Source: Chitinophagaceae bacterium (GTDB lineage: Bacteria; Bacteroidota; Bacteroidia; Chitinophagales; Chitinophagaceae). From it: a stretch of DNA of 64,000 nt. The notes beneath the pieces are model-generated. The model ran no database searches. It had not been told where the DNA came from and was given only the letters and a program-made list of their open reading frames with translations. The DNA is taken from positions 1 to 64,000 of the forward strand of contig JADKHN010000002.1 in assembly GCA_016721725.1 (NCBI GenBank), in the 5' to 3' direction. This document shows, in pieces, positions 10,901 to 16,683 of the stretch; the stretch's first letter is position 1; each line of letters starts with the position of its first letter. Both the position numbers and the translations under genes were made by a program.

Positions 10901-12093
10901 GTTGCGTCGTAGGTCACAGTTCCGGCTCCCTGGCAACGCGTTGATGTGGAGCCCAGGGTAAAGACCGGGGTACCCACCGTTGGCGTTATGGTCACGGTAT
11001 GGATGGATGTAGTAGGCCCGTTACAGCCAGTAGCCGTACACGTTATGGTTGAGCTTCCGATCCAGGCGGCATCAAAAGTCACCGCGCCGGTAGCCGCATT
11101 GATCGTATTACCTCCGGTGATGCTGGCCGCATCAAGGCTGTAAACCAAACTGGTATTGTTGGCCGCGGTGGCGCTGTAGGTTACCGTACCGGCGCCCTGG
11201 CAACGGGTTGAAGTAGTGCCTGCTGCAAAAACAGGAATGCCTACGATCGGGTTGATCGTAATGGTTACAGACCCCGCTCCGTCGCTCCATAGCAAGGTTG
11301 TGTTGTCCTGAGCCCTCACATAATAAGTACCCGCAGTTGAAACGGTATAGGTTGAAGTTGAATTAGCCGTATTGGTACCTGTGGGTGAAGTCTGCCAGTA
11401 CCAGGTCTCTCCTGCCGGTGCGGAGCCGGTAAAACTCATGGTCACACCCGGACTGGCGCATTGCGGTGAATTGGAGCCCGGATTGGCCGGTACAGCCGGC
11501 AATGAAACCACCGTTCCGTTAACCGTTACCTCATCATTGGTCCATTTGGTGCCGCCCGATTTGGCATTGAGGATGTAGAACCTGAACGTGACCGCACCGG
11601 TATTGGTAAAACCCGATAATGTGATGGTTGGATTTTGTATGGTGGTACTGGCCGTTCCGGTAGCCACATCAGTTGCATAATTATCCATGCTGGAACGCAG
11701 TACCCAGGAGGTTGTGCCAGAGTTTGGATCTTCGTCGGTATATTGGGTGAAGCTGATCGAACTGAGATTTAAAACAAAACCCGCCGAAGGCGTGATGGTC
11801 AACTGGTTATATTGAGTAAGATCAAGGGTATTGGACTGGTTCCATCCCTGGAATTGAAATACATCATTGACCGCATTGCAACCCGCGTTCACATTGGTAT
11901 AATTGCTGAAAGTGGCATTGGCCGGCTGGCTGGTTACCGCCGGGTTCTGATTCGGGCATGAGCCCGTGCCAGTAAAGGAGTAAATACCGAGTTGGGCATT
12001 TACCGTTGTGGAGAAGAAAAGCAGGAATAACCCTGCAAAGAGGGTTATTGTCATTCCTTTCACCAAAAGCCGTTTGGTAAAATCTTGTTTCAT
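1957..12093 (-). CDS. Giant secreted repeat protein with T9SS C-terminal sorting domain
   Basis: A 3378-residue surface protein. Residues 1-33 form a signal peptide (basic start, hydrophobic core, ending VNA). A beta-rich N-terminal region and an Ig-like segment follow to about residue 283. Residues 284-1707 are sixteen tandem repeats of exactly 89 residues. Then come Ig/cadherin-like segments with VLLNDYDPN and ILLNDFG motifs, a large beta-rich region with WDHWEDGYEV, a SdrD_B-like segment (GQVYLDKNKDG), and a final ~75-residue type A sorting tail (RPNPF at its start, DISGRVVY, ending EKLMKQ). This layout fits export by Sec and then T9SS, with cleavage and attachment at the surface or release. 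Likely roles are adhesion, gliding or matrix; no enzyme domain was recognised. It is monocistronic with an AT-rich upstream region. Confidence 0.88.
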   Translation of the reverse strand: MKQDFTKRLLVKGMTITLFAGLFLLFFSTTVNAQLGIYSFTGTGSCPNQNPAVTSQPANATFSNYTNVNAGCNAVNDVFQFQGWNQSNTLDLTQYNQLTITPSAGFVLNLSSISFTQYTDEDPNSGTTSWVLRSSMDNYATDVATGTASTTIQNPTITLSGFTNTGAVTFRFYILNAKSGGTKWTNDEVTVNGTVVSLPAVPANPGSNSPQCASPGVTMSFTGSAPAGETWYWQTSPTGTNTANSTSTYTVSTAGTYYVRAQDNTTLLWSDGAGSVTITINPIVGIPVFAAGTTSTRCQGAGTVTYSATAANNTSLVYSLDAASITGGNTINAATGAVTFDAAWIGSSTITCTATGCNGPTTSIHTVTITPTVGTPVFTLGSTSTRCQGAGTVTYDATASNTTGITYTLNAASITGGNSINAATGAVTYVAGWSGTSIITATAAGCNGPQTATHTVTINPTVGTPVFTLGASSTRCQGAGTVTYTATATNNTGITYSLDAASITGGNTINSATGEVTYVAGWSGTSVVTVSATGCNGPKTAIHTITITNTIGVPVFTLGANSTRCQAAGTVTYTATSAGATGISYALDAASLTGGNTINATTGAVTYVAGWTGTSVITATATGCNGPTVSSHTVTITPFVGTPVFTLGATSTRCQGAGTVTYDATTSNTTGITYTLNAASLTGGNSINAATGLVTYVAGWSGTSIITASAAGCSGPKTATHTVTITPTVGTPVFTLGASSTRCQGAGTVTYTATATNNTGISYDLDAASITGGNSINPATGAVTYLAGWAGTSVITATATGCNGPSTAIHTVTVGPAIGTPAFTLGATSTRCQGAGTVTYGATAANTTNITYSLNAASITGGNNINASTGAVTYVAGWSGTSIITASAAGCGGPLTATHTVTITPTVGTPVFTLGSTSSRCIGAATVTYSATATNNTGITYSLDAASLTGGNTINAATGEVSYAAGWIGTSIITATATGCNGPRTATHTVTINGAVGVPVFSVGNPLVRCQANGNVNCNATAAYSSSITFSLDAASLTAGNTINASNGLVNFVNGWSGTSIVTATANGCNGPTSSTLTIITNAIVATPVFTLGATSTRCQGAGTVTYDATAANSSAITYSLNAASITGGNSINTATGEVTFVAGWSGTSIITASAAGCSGPKTATHTVTITPTVGTPSFTLGATSTRCQGAGTVTYTATATNNTGITYSLDAASLTGGNSINAATGAVTYVAGWTGSSIITATATGCNGPSTASHTATITPTVGTPVFTLGAASTRCQGMGSVNYGATATNTTGITYSIDLVSFLFGNTINSSTGTVSYLSTWSGSTTITASAAGCNGPKTATHTVTITPTVGNVSFTLGATSTRCQGANSVTYTANSTNNSGITYVLDAASITGGNTINAATGAVTYVAGWTGTSVITATATGCNGPKTANHTVTTNITVGTPVFTLGATTTRCQGSGTVTYTATASNTTGITYSLDAASLTGGNTINAGTGAVTYAAGWSGTSIITASAAGCSGPKTATHTVTITPTVGTPVFAMGGTSTRCQGAGTVTYTATSTNSTGLSYSIDGVSSGAGNTINAATGLVTYVAGWSGTTTVIAISTGCNGPVTSTHVVTVTPTVGTPVFALGLESVRTQGAGTTTYTATATNSTSIVYSLDAASISGGNTINAATGAITWTAGWNGTSMVTATANGCNGPSTASHIITINASIVQTPLYLSTPGQILDRIDPVATNIAATVQSGDLSSTGTTSISFTQSPLLCSDMVIKAQTISVMAYVSITSGTMPANPNITATLSYGGNNIITLTNPVYNGTTKLLTWTGVLGTETTVPSGLGITLQITTAQAGVVFKLEYHSVTKPSRISLLPVSTFIDILSFNVYSAPYPGGTIRNSGNPGVTHYARAVVTTPFGYQDLTGMTVKITPTGASYSATCVDSSTCTRTYEYAWTTPAGAGNYSLMATAREGYENIIKNSEIVNFSICTICAPVAMTDSASGAGGAPIIVDVLLNDYDPNNNINTASLAIVAQPNNGTAYLSNGKIVYLPNGSYSGRDTLSYRICDNTALCAIGQVYLTINPFLVDPCSEATKTHVYYMPFSENEARIALDSSTNQAFPSNNIRTVISMKMPYPGMTIVWDHWEDGYEVNALNPLQSTTQVWGDGNPYNGIVPGYANDIIPAGGSIVLDNTIPTNPRVQANIFYDGRDKISASGQITVTQVSGEPSIMPVQCMKTNVSPTLDYGTSFTIPVGQDYNSQDFRYTSLFIRSAQNNTTVNIDKDNNGTFETNVTLSEGQVYHVNGGVLSGATVAASALIGIDLHFGGNDMYSSRDVPIFPATWYYHTYYSPVPTTGRAQNPADTAAVLLCNSLNRPLTINYSSGIPSSGSITLPAKSTVRFPLGMSATAAYRFTNPTGESFTAIQMCDSYTPGGGGNIGSEFDWSFNLIAQNRLTDFATVAWAPGSIDGTRNDNPIWVTPTANTTIYVKYNGNISGTSGLVSPCGMRYDVSYSLNALNHIRLRDPNDNDQSGLAVFTCDGTKLAAVYGEDPSTAVIANPSWDVGSTIQPFCKQKLIFANDDYSRTMINQPVTIPILLNDFGFLAVIDPTSVTRTGLLQPKNGTVFINANGTVIYTPNPGYVGKDTFEYNVCSTPSPVVCDVATVYVDIAVCPAPYNQNIIAGQVYLDKNKDGINNDGGTGIAGAKVWLYVDGNCNALIDANELKDSVITDQSGTYQFVTYPEKFVEDDFDGAAGASSCASGSDGTAAWLTNWVDAGDPSTGFCNNSQTAANTDAEIFADGAFGNAIRLKDNNVSVTRTVNLTGASYAFLTFSYRRKSATLAAGEDVIVQASSNGSTFATVFTIVGDGTTDANYVTIYNQDITAWAAGTTYIRFLTNNNVDDADTVYIGDVKVQFIRYPQCYITQLSALTVPAYHHTTTGTLHTMTANNATTCLAPYDYGIAKNTITVSGNLYNDANGLTDNLINGTGIGTVSSSPVYAYLVDTSGKVAYKVALNAATGAYTFPAVDVLSDYTLQLSTMSVNVGSNPPPDASLPANWTNTGDSYGVNNAAGSGIKPGAANGNVVVKTVATNITNVNFGIERLPDSDNKSINHGLNKPGLQYDIPALSGSDPEDGLLGNGKTYKITSLPANAQLYYNNILVTLNQVIPSFNPLLLKIDPEDPIFTTSFTYASMDAAGLFDPSPATVVVNWGSILPLTLLDFSGKLNGSKVDLNWKTVNEQKTSHFIVERSNDGVNFQPLANVKAKGTFSAVTNYDLVDPIPQPGLNYYRLKMFDLDGTYTYSRTIIIRISNNVELTTQVRPNPFTSKIDVYLTLTHNTVVDFRFIDISGRVVYRKSVKGLKGFNWFTISDLEKLSSAPYMLNIVTDTDTIVEKLMKQ
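6973..11244 (-). repeat. Sixteen in-frame 267-bp repeats in the surface-protein gene
   Basis: The region is exactly 16 x 267 bp, so no repeat has gained or lost a codon. A typical unit runs VGTPVFTLGATSTRCQGAG to GCNGPKTATHTVTITPT, with two cysteines (in TRCQ and GCNG) that could form one disulfide per repeat. Unit 16 has lost the first cysteine (VRTQ) and unit 9 has an extra one. Units alternate imperfectly between a TATGCNGP form and an SAAGCSGP form, which suggests past expansion by two-unit blocks. Confidence 0.95.
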
Positions 12094-12505
12094 TTTTAGT
12101 TGGTTTTATTGGTTTTGGACTTTTACAACAATAAGATTCAGTGAGGTGAAAAATTCACTAAAGACTGGTAATCAAATTGTTATATAAATTATGCGAATAC
12201 GATTCAGACAAACGCATAGTATTAACCCTAACTAAACGAAAATCATATTATTTTAGTATTTCTACTAAAAACTATTTGTTTATTCCCTCAAATAAATAAG
12301 CAACACAAAATTTAATTTACTATCATTCAATATTTTACATCCCTAATCCATTCCTCATTTCAACTCAATTTTCGCGTAAATCTACGTATCGTTCCGGGAG
12401 ATCGGGGGCCCATTTTGGAAATTAAGTTAAACAAAAAGCCCTGAAACGGGACTTAATTTCCACCCTGATTACCCTATTTTTACCTCATCTTATTTTACAC
12501 TAAAC
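12094..12505. other. AT-rich divergent intergenic region with two inverted repeats
   Basis: This 412-bp gap separates the divergent giant gene and rlmH and should hold both promoters. Two perfect inverted repeats are visible: TTTTAGTA/TACTAAAA at 12251-12270 and GGAAATTAAGT/ACTTAATTTCC at 12417-12461 with a 23-base loop. Either could be an operator or a structured leader. I see no convincing full promoter pair, and no gene. Confidence 0.5.
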
Positions 12506-12979
12506 ATGAAAATTCAGTTCTGGACGGTAGGTAAAAATCATGAGTCGTTTGTCCGTGAAGGCGTTGAACTATTCACCAAACGGATCACCCATTATTTTCC
12601 GGCCGACTGGCAGATCATACCCATGCCAAAGAACGCGGGCATGCTCTCTGAAATGGACCTGAAAAAAAAAGAAGGGGAAATGATCCTGGGTTTTTTACAG
12701 GCTGAAGACTACCTGGTCTTGCTTGATGAAAGGGGCAAGCAACTCAGCAGTGAAGAGTTGGCAAAATTTTTACAGCAACGGGCTAATGAGAGCATCCGTA
12801 GGGTCGTTTTCCTGATCGGCGGCGCTTATGGTGTAAGTGATGAAGTTAAAAAAAGGGCCCATTACCAATGGAGTCTGTCAAAACTGGTCTTTCCGCATCA
12901 ACTGGTTCGACTGATCCTGGCCGAACAAATATACCGGGCATGTTCGATCATCCGGAATGAAAAGTATCACCATAGTTAA
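12506..12979 (+). CDS. rlmH: 23S rRNA (pseudouridine1915-N3)-methyltransferase RlmH
   Basis: A 157-residue SPOUT-class methyltransferase, the normal length for RlmH, which methylates pseudouridine 1915 in helix 69 of 23S rRNA on the 70S ribosome using S-adenosylmethionine. Diagnostic segments are LLDERGKQLSSEELA, the knot segment FLIGGAYGV around residues 102-110, and the C-terminal FPHQLVRLILAEQIYRA followed by KYHH. It is transcribed away from the giant surface gene, with a rhomboid protease gene about 100 bases downstream after a heptamer-repeat spacer. Confidence 0.97.
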   Translation: MKIQFWTVGKNHESFVREGVELFTKRITHYFPADWQIIPMPKNAGMLSEMDLKKKEGEMILGFLQAEDYLVLLDERGKQLSSEELAKFLQQRANESIRRVVFLIGGAYGVSDEVKKRAHYQWSLSKLVFPHQLVRLILAEQIYRACSIIRNEKYHHS

Positions 12980-12983
12980 TTAT

Positions 12984-13068
12984 TTTGAATTTTAAATTAT
13001 GAATTTGCAGAAACCCGGGCTACTGTTAATTCAAAATTCATAATTCATAATTTAGAATTTAAAATCTC
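12984..13068. repeat. Heptamer-type AT-rich repeat with inverted arms (ATTCAAA/ATTCATA)
   Basis: The rlmH-rhomboid spacer contains TTTGAATTTTAAATTATGAATTT-like units on the left and AATTCAAAATTCATAATTCAT-like units on the right, inverted around a GC-rich centre (CCCGGGC). The right arm shows 7-bp spacing. Related repeats are at 24931-25012, 52501-52577 and 54885-54921. Confidence 0.65.
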
Positions 13069-13076
13069 AACTACAA

Positions 13077-13730
13077 ATGAATCTATCGGATACTCCCATC
13101 ACCATCGGCCTTATCGCGGCTAATGTCATTTTCTCCCTGATCGGCTTCTCCAATCCCGCTATGGTGGATAAGACCATTATGTGGCCTTATCGTGTTTCAA
13201 GGGAAAAGCAATACCTGCGCTTCATCACTTCGGGTTTCCTGCACGCCGATTTCATGCACCTGTTCTTCAACATGTTCACCCTGTATTTTTTCGGCAGCAA
13301 TATTGAGATCATCTTTTCCATCGGCGGACTGGGCGGGAGCATCGCCTACCTGGCCTTGTATTTTCTCGGGCTCATCGTATCTGATATCCCGAGTTACCTG
13401 AAGCACAAGGATAATTACGAATACCGTTCACTGGGCGCCTCAGGGGCCGTTTCAGCGGTGGTATTCGCCTGCATCGTTTTCAGTCCCTGGAGCCCGATCT
13501 ATCTATACGGCGCATTCAGGATCTCCGCCATGGTCTATGCGATCTTGTATATCTTCTATTGCGTTTACATGGGAAAGCAGAATCACGACAACATCAACCA
13601 CGACGCCCATCTCTGGGGCTCTTTGTTCGGCGTCGCCTTTACCCTCATCCTGATCGCCATTGTACAACCCGACCTGTTCTCCATCATCCTGGAACAATTG
13701 AAACACCCGAGTTTGTTTGGAACAGAGTAA
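13077..13730 (+). CDS. Rhomboid family intramembrane serine protease
   Basis: A 217-residue membrane protein with about six hydrophobic helices. It carries the rhomboid hallmarks: HLFFN in the second helix (His61, Asn65, oxyanion side), the GASGAVSA motif with nucleophile Ser122, and HDAHLWG with the catalytic base His178. Rhomboids cleave single-pass membrane proteins within or next to the bilayer; the substrate here is unknown. It lies alone between rlmH and the convergent tilS gene. Confidence 0.95.
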   Translation: MNLSDTPITIGLIAANVIFSLIGFSNPAMVDKTIMWPYRVSREKQYLRFITSGFLHADFMHLFFNMFTLYFFGSNIEIIFSIGGLGGSIAYLALYFLGLIVSDIPSYLKHKDNYEYRSLGASGAVSAVVFACIVFSPWSPIYLYGAFRISAMVYAILYIFYCVYMGKQNHDNINHDAHLWGSLFGVAFTLILIAIVQPDLFSIILEQLKHPSLFGTE

Positions 13731-13738
13731 GATAAAGA

Positions 13739-13775
13739 AGGTTGGAGCCTGCCTGCCGGTAGGCAGGGTTAGGGA
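13739..13775. repeat. GTTGGAG heptamer plus CCTGCCTGCCGG palindrome at the tilS stop
   Basis: GGTTGGAGCCTGCCTGCCGG, TAGGCAGG and GTTAGGG lie between the rhomboid and tilS stops. The tilS stop codon (TAA on the minus strand) falls inside this repeat. A nearly identical CCTGCCTGCCGGCAGGCAGG palindrome flanked by GTTGGAG units sits within tilS at about 14080. Confidence 0.7.
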
Positions 13776-15208
13776 TTTTTCAGCTCTATTTTCAAGACCG
13801 TCCTGGTAGAACCGTTGATCTTGAAACGATCATCGATGCGCATGCCGATCACCCAGATGATCTTCTTTCCTGATTCCAGCACCCAGACCTTCTCTTTTTC
13901 CGTTAAGGAGAGTTTAGTATCGATGAAGAAACGGCTCAGCTTCTTCTTTTTGCGCATTCCCAGCGGATAGAAATAATCACCCGTTTTCCATTTGCGGAGC
14001 AAGAGGGGATATTTTATCTGGGAGGCATCCAGCATGGCGAGTTGGTTGGAGGTTGGAAGTTGGAGGTTGGGGGTTGGAGCCTGCCTGCCGGCAGGCAGGG
14101 TTGGAAGTTGTAGGTCATTAGACAGTTTTTTGAACTGCAAACTGCCCAGCGCAAACTTTACGCTGTCCTCCTCTCCTTCGATCAGGATATGCCCTGTTGC
14201 AATGGATTCATTCGGCGAAATGATCAGCCATTTTCGGTTCCGGATGATGCGGTGCGATGACGACTTGATGTACTTGCCGCTCTCGCTGTTCAACAGCGCC
14301 AATACTTCCTCCACCTGGTTCGCGGTAAATCCATATTCCCGGATGATCTCCCAGGTCACGGTGCGCAGCGGGACTGTCTTTTCCAACTTCAACACGGGGA
14401 TATGCCATTCATTCCCCTTTTGTTCCAACAGCTTCTTCTTATGCAAAGCGATGGCTTCTTCATACAGGATCTCCGCCTCGCCTAAACGCCCGATATTCTT
14501 CATCAGGTTTTGTCGCACCCCGGGGTAGACCTCTTCGATCATCGGAATGAGCCGGTTGCGGAAAAAATTACGCGTATAGATTACTTCAGCATTGGTATGA
14601 TCGGTCACGAATTCCAGGGCGGCCAACCGGGCGTATTCCTCCAGGTCAGTTTTCCAGGCGAATAACAGCGGGCGTATGATCTTCGATTGACGTGGCAATA
14701 TCCCATGCAATCCTTTGATACCGGTTCCCCGGAAGAAATTCATCAGTACCGTTTCGATATTGTCATCGGCATGGTGGGCGGTGACAATAAAGGTTGGAGG
14801 TTGGGGGTTGGAGGTTGGAGGTCCCGAAATGCTTCGGGATTTCGTTTCGCTCAATTGGGAGTTGGAGGTTAAGAGTTCGTGGAACCAGGCGTAGCGAAGG
14901 TCGCGGGCGGTCTCTTCGAAGGACTTCTTGGTCGCTTTTGAAACAGCAGCTGTTTCAAACCTTTTCACATGAACAGGAACCCCATATTTTCCGGCCAGTG
15001 CAATTACAAATGCCTCATCCCGGTCACTGTCCGCTCCCCGTAACTGAAAATTGCAATGGGCGATCTCAAATTGATACCCGGCCCGGTGACAGAGCTCGGT
15101 CAACACCACGGAATCCACACCGCCGCTAACCGCCAGCAATAAGCGATCGGCTTTTTGAAACAGCGACTCATGTTTGATGTAATCCCTGAATTGTTGAATC
15201 AGATCCAA
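13769..15208 (-). CDS. tilS: tRNA(Ile)-lysidine synthase TilS
   Basis: An N-type ATP pyrophosphatase that joins lysine to C34 of tRNA-Ile(CAU), changing its decoding from AUG to AUA; essential in most bacteria. The PP-loop AVSGGVDS, the AHHADDN motif, the TRNFFRNRLIP region and the C-terminal WKTGDYFYP segment are present. I place the start at a TTG at 15208 (MDLIQQFRDYI), because the 49 upstream residues include VGGWKLV encoded by a repeat; an ATG at 15355 gives 528 residues. Two in-frame insertions derived from GTTGGAG heptamers interrupt it at about 14789-14876 (just before FIVTAHHADD) and 14040-14113. Both avoid core motifs, so the enzyme is probably active. Confidence 0.93.
   Translation of the reverse strand: MDLIQQFRDYIKHESLFQKADRLLLAVSGGVDSVVLTELCHRAGYQFEIAHCNFQLRGADSDRDEAFVIALAGKYGVPVHVKRFETAAVSKATKKSFEETARDLRYAWFHELLTSNSQLSETKSRSISGPPTSNPQPPTFIVTAHHADDNIETVLMNFFRGTGIKGLHGILPRQSKIIRPLLFAWKTDLEEYARLAALEFVTDHTNAEVIYTRNFFRNRLIPMIEEVYPGVRQNLMKNIGRLGEAEILYEEAIALHKKKLLEQKGNEWHIPVLKLEKTVPLRTVTWEIIREYGFTANQVEEVLALLNSESGKYIKSSSHRIIRNRKWLIISPNESIATGHILIEGEEDSVKFALGSLQFKKLSNDLQLPTLPAGRQAPTPNLQLPTSNQLAMLDASQIKYPLLLRKWKTGDYFYPLGMRKKKKLSRFFIDTKLSLTEKEKVWVLESGKKIIWVIGMRIDDRFKINGSTRTVLKIELKNP
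14040..14113. repeat. GTTGGAG heptamer array inserted in frame in tilS (C-terminal part)
   Basis: The plus strand reads GTTGGTTGGAGGTTGGAAG and onwards, with 7-bp periodicity, then a CCTGCCTGCCGGCAGGCAGG palindrome and another heptamer. On the minus strand it is translated as Pro/Thr/Leu-rich linker (LQLPTLPAGRQAPTPNLQLP), without a stop. Confidence 0.85.
14789..14876. repeat. GTTGGAG heptamer array inserted in frame in tilS (catalytic domain)
   Basis: Heptamers GGTTGGA/GGTTGGG are followed by a CCCGAAATGCTTCGGGA hairpin and TTTCGCTCAATTGGG, then more heptamers. In tilS this is read as a Ser/Pro-rich loop (SQLSETKSRSISGPPTSNPQ) placed just before the AHHADDN motif. A relative of the hairpin part lies at 49616-49648 upstream of lptE. 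Confidence 0.85.
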
Positions 15209-15329
15209 TGGTTTGATTTTTGTATTTTGTCCACTTAAATTTCTGCTAACAGCTAACCTCCTGCCAATGACGCTGGTGATACTTCGAAATCCCTCAGTAC
15301 ACCAAGCGACGGCGGAAACTAACAAACTA

Positions 15330-15362
15330 ACTAACTTCCAACCTCCAACCTTCAACCTCGAA
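15330..15362. repeat. GTTGGAG-family heptamers between tilS and the TPR gene
   Basis: AACTTCCAACCTCCAACCTTC repeats with 7-bp spacing (minus strand: GTTGGAG, GTTGGAA). The ATG-based extension of tilS is read through this element, which argues for a start further downstream. Confidence 0.7.
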
Positions 15363-15363
15363 T

Positions 15364-15681
15364 CTAATCCTCCTCCTCCGCATCCTCCTTCGCTCCCATC
15401 AGTTCATTATACGCATGGTTATCGCCCGCCCGTTTCGCTTCTTCCATACCACGTTCATAGACCCGGATGGCCTTGGGCCGGTCCCCCACTCTTTCCAGCA
15501 ATTTGCCCAGGTGGTAATAGGAACCGATATAAGTGGGTTCCCTTTTCAGGATCTCATTGAACAGGTTCCGGGCATCCTCGTCCTTTCCGATCTTGATGTA
15601 TTCAAGCGCCAGCGCGTGCTGGAGAAAGCTGTCCTTATCCGATTCCCGCATGTACTCCAGTAATTTCTCGATCCTGCCCAT
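15364..15681 (-). CDS. Small tetratricopeptide-repeat protein
   Basis: A 105-residue soluble protein made almost entirely of about two TPR-like helical hairpins: HALALEYIKIGKDEDARNLFNEILKREP at residues 22-49 and IGSYYHLGKLLERVGDRPKAIRVYERGMEEA at 52-82. It ends in an acidic tail (EDAEEED). TPR proteins mediate protein-protein contacts; no partner is evident. It lies just upstream of tilS on the same strand, separated by a heptamer repeat, so the two may share a transcript. Confidence 0.85.
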   Translation of the reverse strand: MGRIEKLLEYMRESDKDSFLQHALALEYIKIGKDEDARNLFNEILKREPTYIGSYYHLGKLLERVGDRPKAIRVYERGMEEAKRAGDNHAYNELMGAKEDAEEED

Positions 15682-15703
15682 GGTAAAAAATTTTTTCCTT
15701 TTT

Positions 15704-15735
15704 TTTGTGCCCTATCTTTGCAACCATTATCTTTG
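15704..15735 (+). promoter_or_regulatory. Bacteroidota-type promoter for etfBA
   Basis: TTTG at 15704-15707 is followed after 20 bases by TATCTTTG at 15728-15735, matching the Bacteroidota -33 TTTG / -7 TAnnTTTG consensus. A second TATCTTTG at 15713-15720 lacks a well-spaced -33 box. Transcription would start near 15742, giving an etfB leader of about 180 bases that contains the repeat at 15760-15872. Confidence 0.6.
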
Positions 15736-15759
15736 CATTAGTTGCATAAACAACTTTAT

Positions 15760-15872
15760 CCCTTCGACAGGCTCAGGGTGACAATCGACAGCCCATCGAC
15801 AGCCCATCGACAGCCCTTCGACAGGCTCAGGGTGACAATCGCCAGCCCTTCGCCAAGCTCAGGGTGACAGAG
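15760..15872. repeat. CCTTCGACAGGCTCAGGGTGAC repeat cluster in the etf leader
   Basis: Three copies of a REP-like unit (CCTTCGACAGGCTCAGG and onwards, starting near 15761, 15816 and 15848; the last is a CGCCAAGCTC variant) are joined by short CGACAGCCCAT repeats. The cluster lies between the probable etf promoter and etfB. Confidence 0.75.
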
Positions 15873-15921
15873 TAAGCCAGAATGACAAAGTTGACTTTTT
15901 AAACTATATAAACCGAGTTTC

Positions 15922-16665
15922 ATGAAGATACTGGTCTGCATCAGCAAAACGCCGGATACCACGGCAAAAATAGCCTTCACCGATAACAATACGAAATTCG
16001 CCGCTGAAGGTGTACAATGGATCATCAATCCTTACGACGAATGGTACGCCCTGGTCCGGGCGATCGAACTCAAGGAAGCCGATCCTTCGACCACCATCCA
16101 CCTCGTGACCGTTGGCGGAGCGGACTGTGAACCCATCATCCGGAAGGCCCTTGCCCTGGGCGGAGATGAAGCCATCCGGGTGAATGCCGACAGCCCCGAC
16201 AGTTATTATATCGCTTCGCAGATCGCGGCCGTAGCCAAAGAAGGCGGATATGACCTGGTCATGGCCGGAAAAGAGACCATCGATTACAATGGTTCCTCCA
16301 TCGGCGGCATGGTTGCCGAACTGCTTGACCTTCCCTATGTATCCCATGCGCTGAAATTGACCCTGGAAGGCACAACGGCCACCCTGGTGCGGGAGATCGA
16401 AGGCGGCGAGGAAACGGATCAAGCTGCTTTACCCCTGGTGGTAAGTTGCATGAAAGGCATGGCGGAACAGCGGATCCCCAATATGAAAGGGATCATGGGA
16501 GCCCGCAGCAAACCCCTCAAAGTTGCGGAGCCCGTCGCCGCAGATACACTGACCTCGGTAGCCAGTTTTGAACTTCCCCCCGCCAAGGCCGGTGTCAAAC
16601 TGGTTTCTCCCGAAACACCGGAAGAACTGGTTCGGTTATTACATGAAGAAGCAAAAGCCATTTAA
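15922..16665 (+). CDS. etfB: Electron transfer flavoprotein subunit beta
   Basis: A 247-residue ETF beta subunit (FixA family). With EtfA it forms a soluble FAD/AMP heterodimer that takes electrons from acyl-CoA dehydrogenases and similar enzymes and passes them to the respiratory chain. The N-terminus KILVCISKTPDT, the INPYDEWYALVRAIELKE segment, and the AGKETIDYNGSSIGG nucleotide-binding signature at residues 115-129 are typical. It is followed 18 bases later by etfA. Confidence 0.96.
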   Translation: MKILVCISKTPDTTAKIAFTDNNTKFAAEGVQWIINPYDEWYALVRAIELKEADPSTTIHLVTVGGADCEPIIRKALALGGDEAIRVNADSPDSYYIASQIAAVAKEGGYDLVMAGKETIDYNGSSIGGMVAELLDLPYVSHALKLTLEGTTATLVREIEGGEETDQAALPLVVSCMKGMAEQRIPNMKGIMGARSKPLKVAEPVAADTLTSVASFELPPAKAGVKLVSPETPEELVRLLHEEAKAI

Positions 16666-16683
16666 ACACTTCAACCTATTCAT

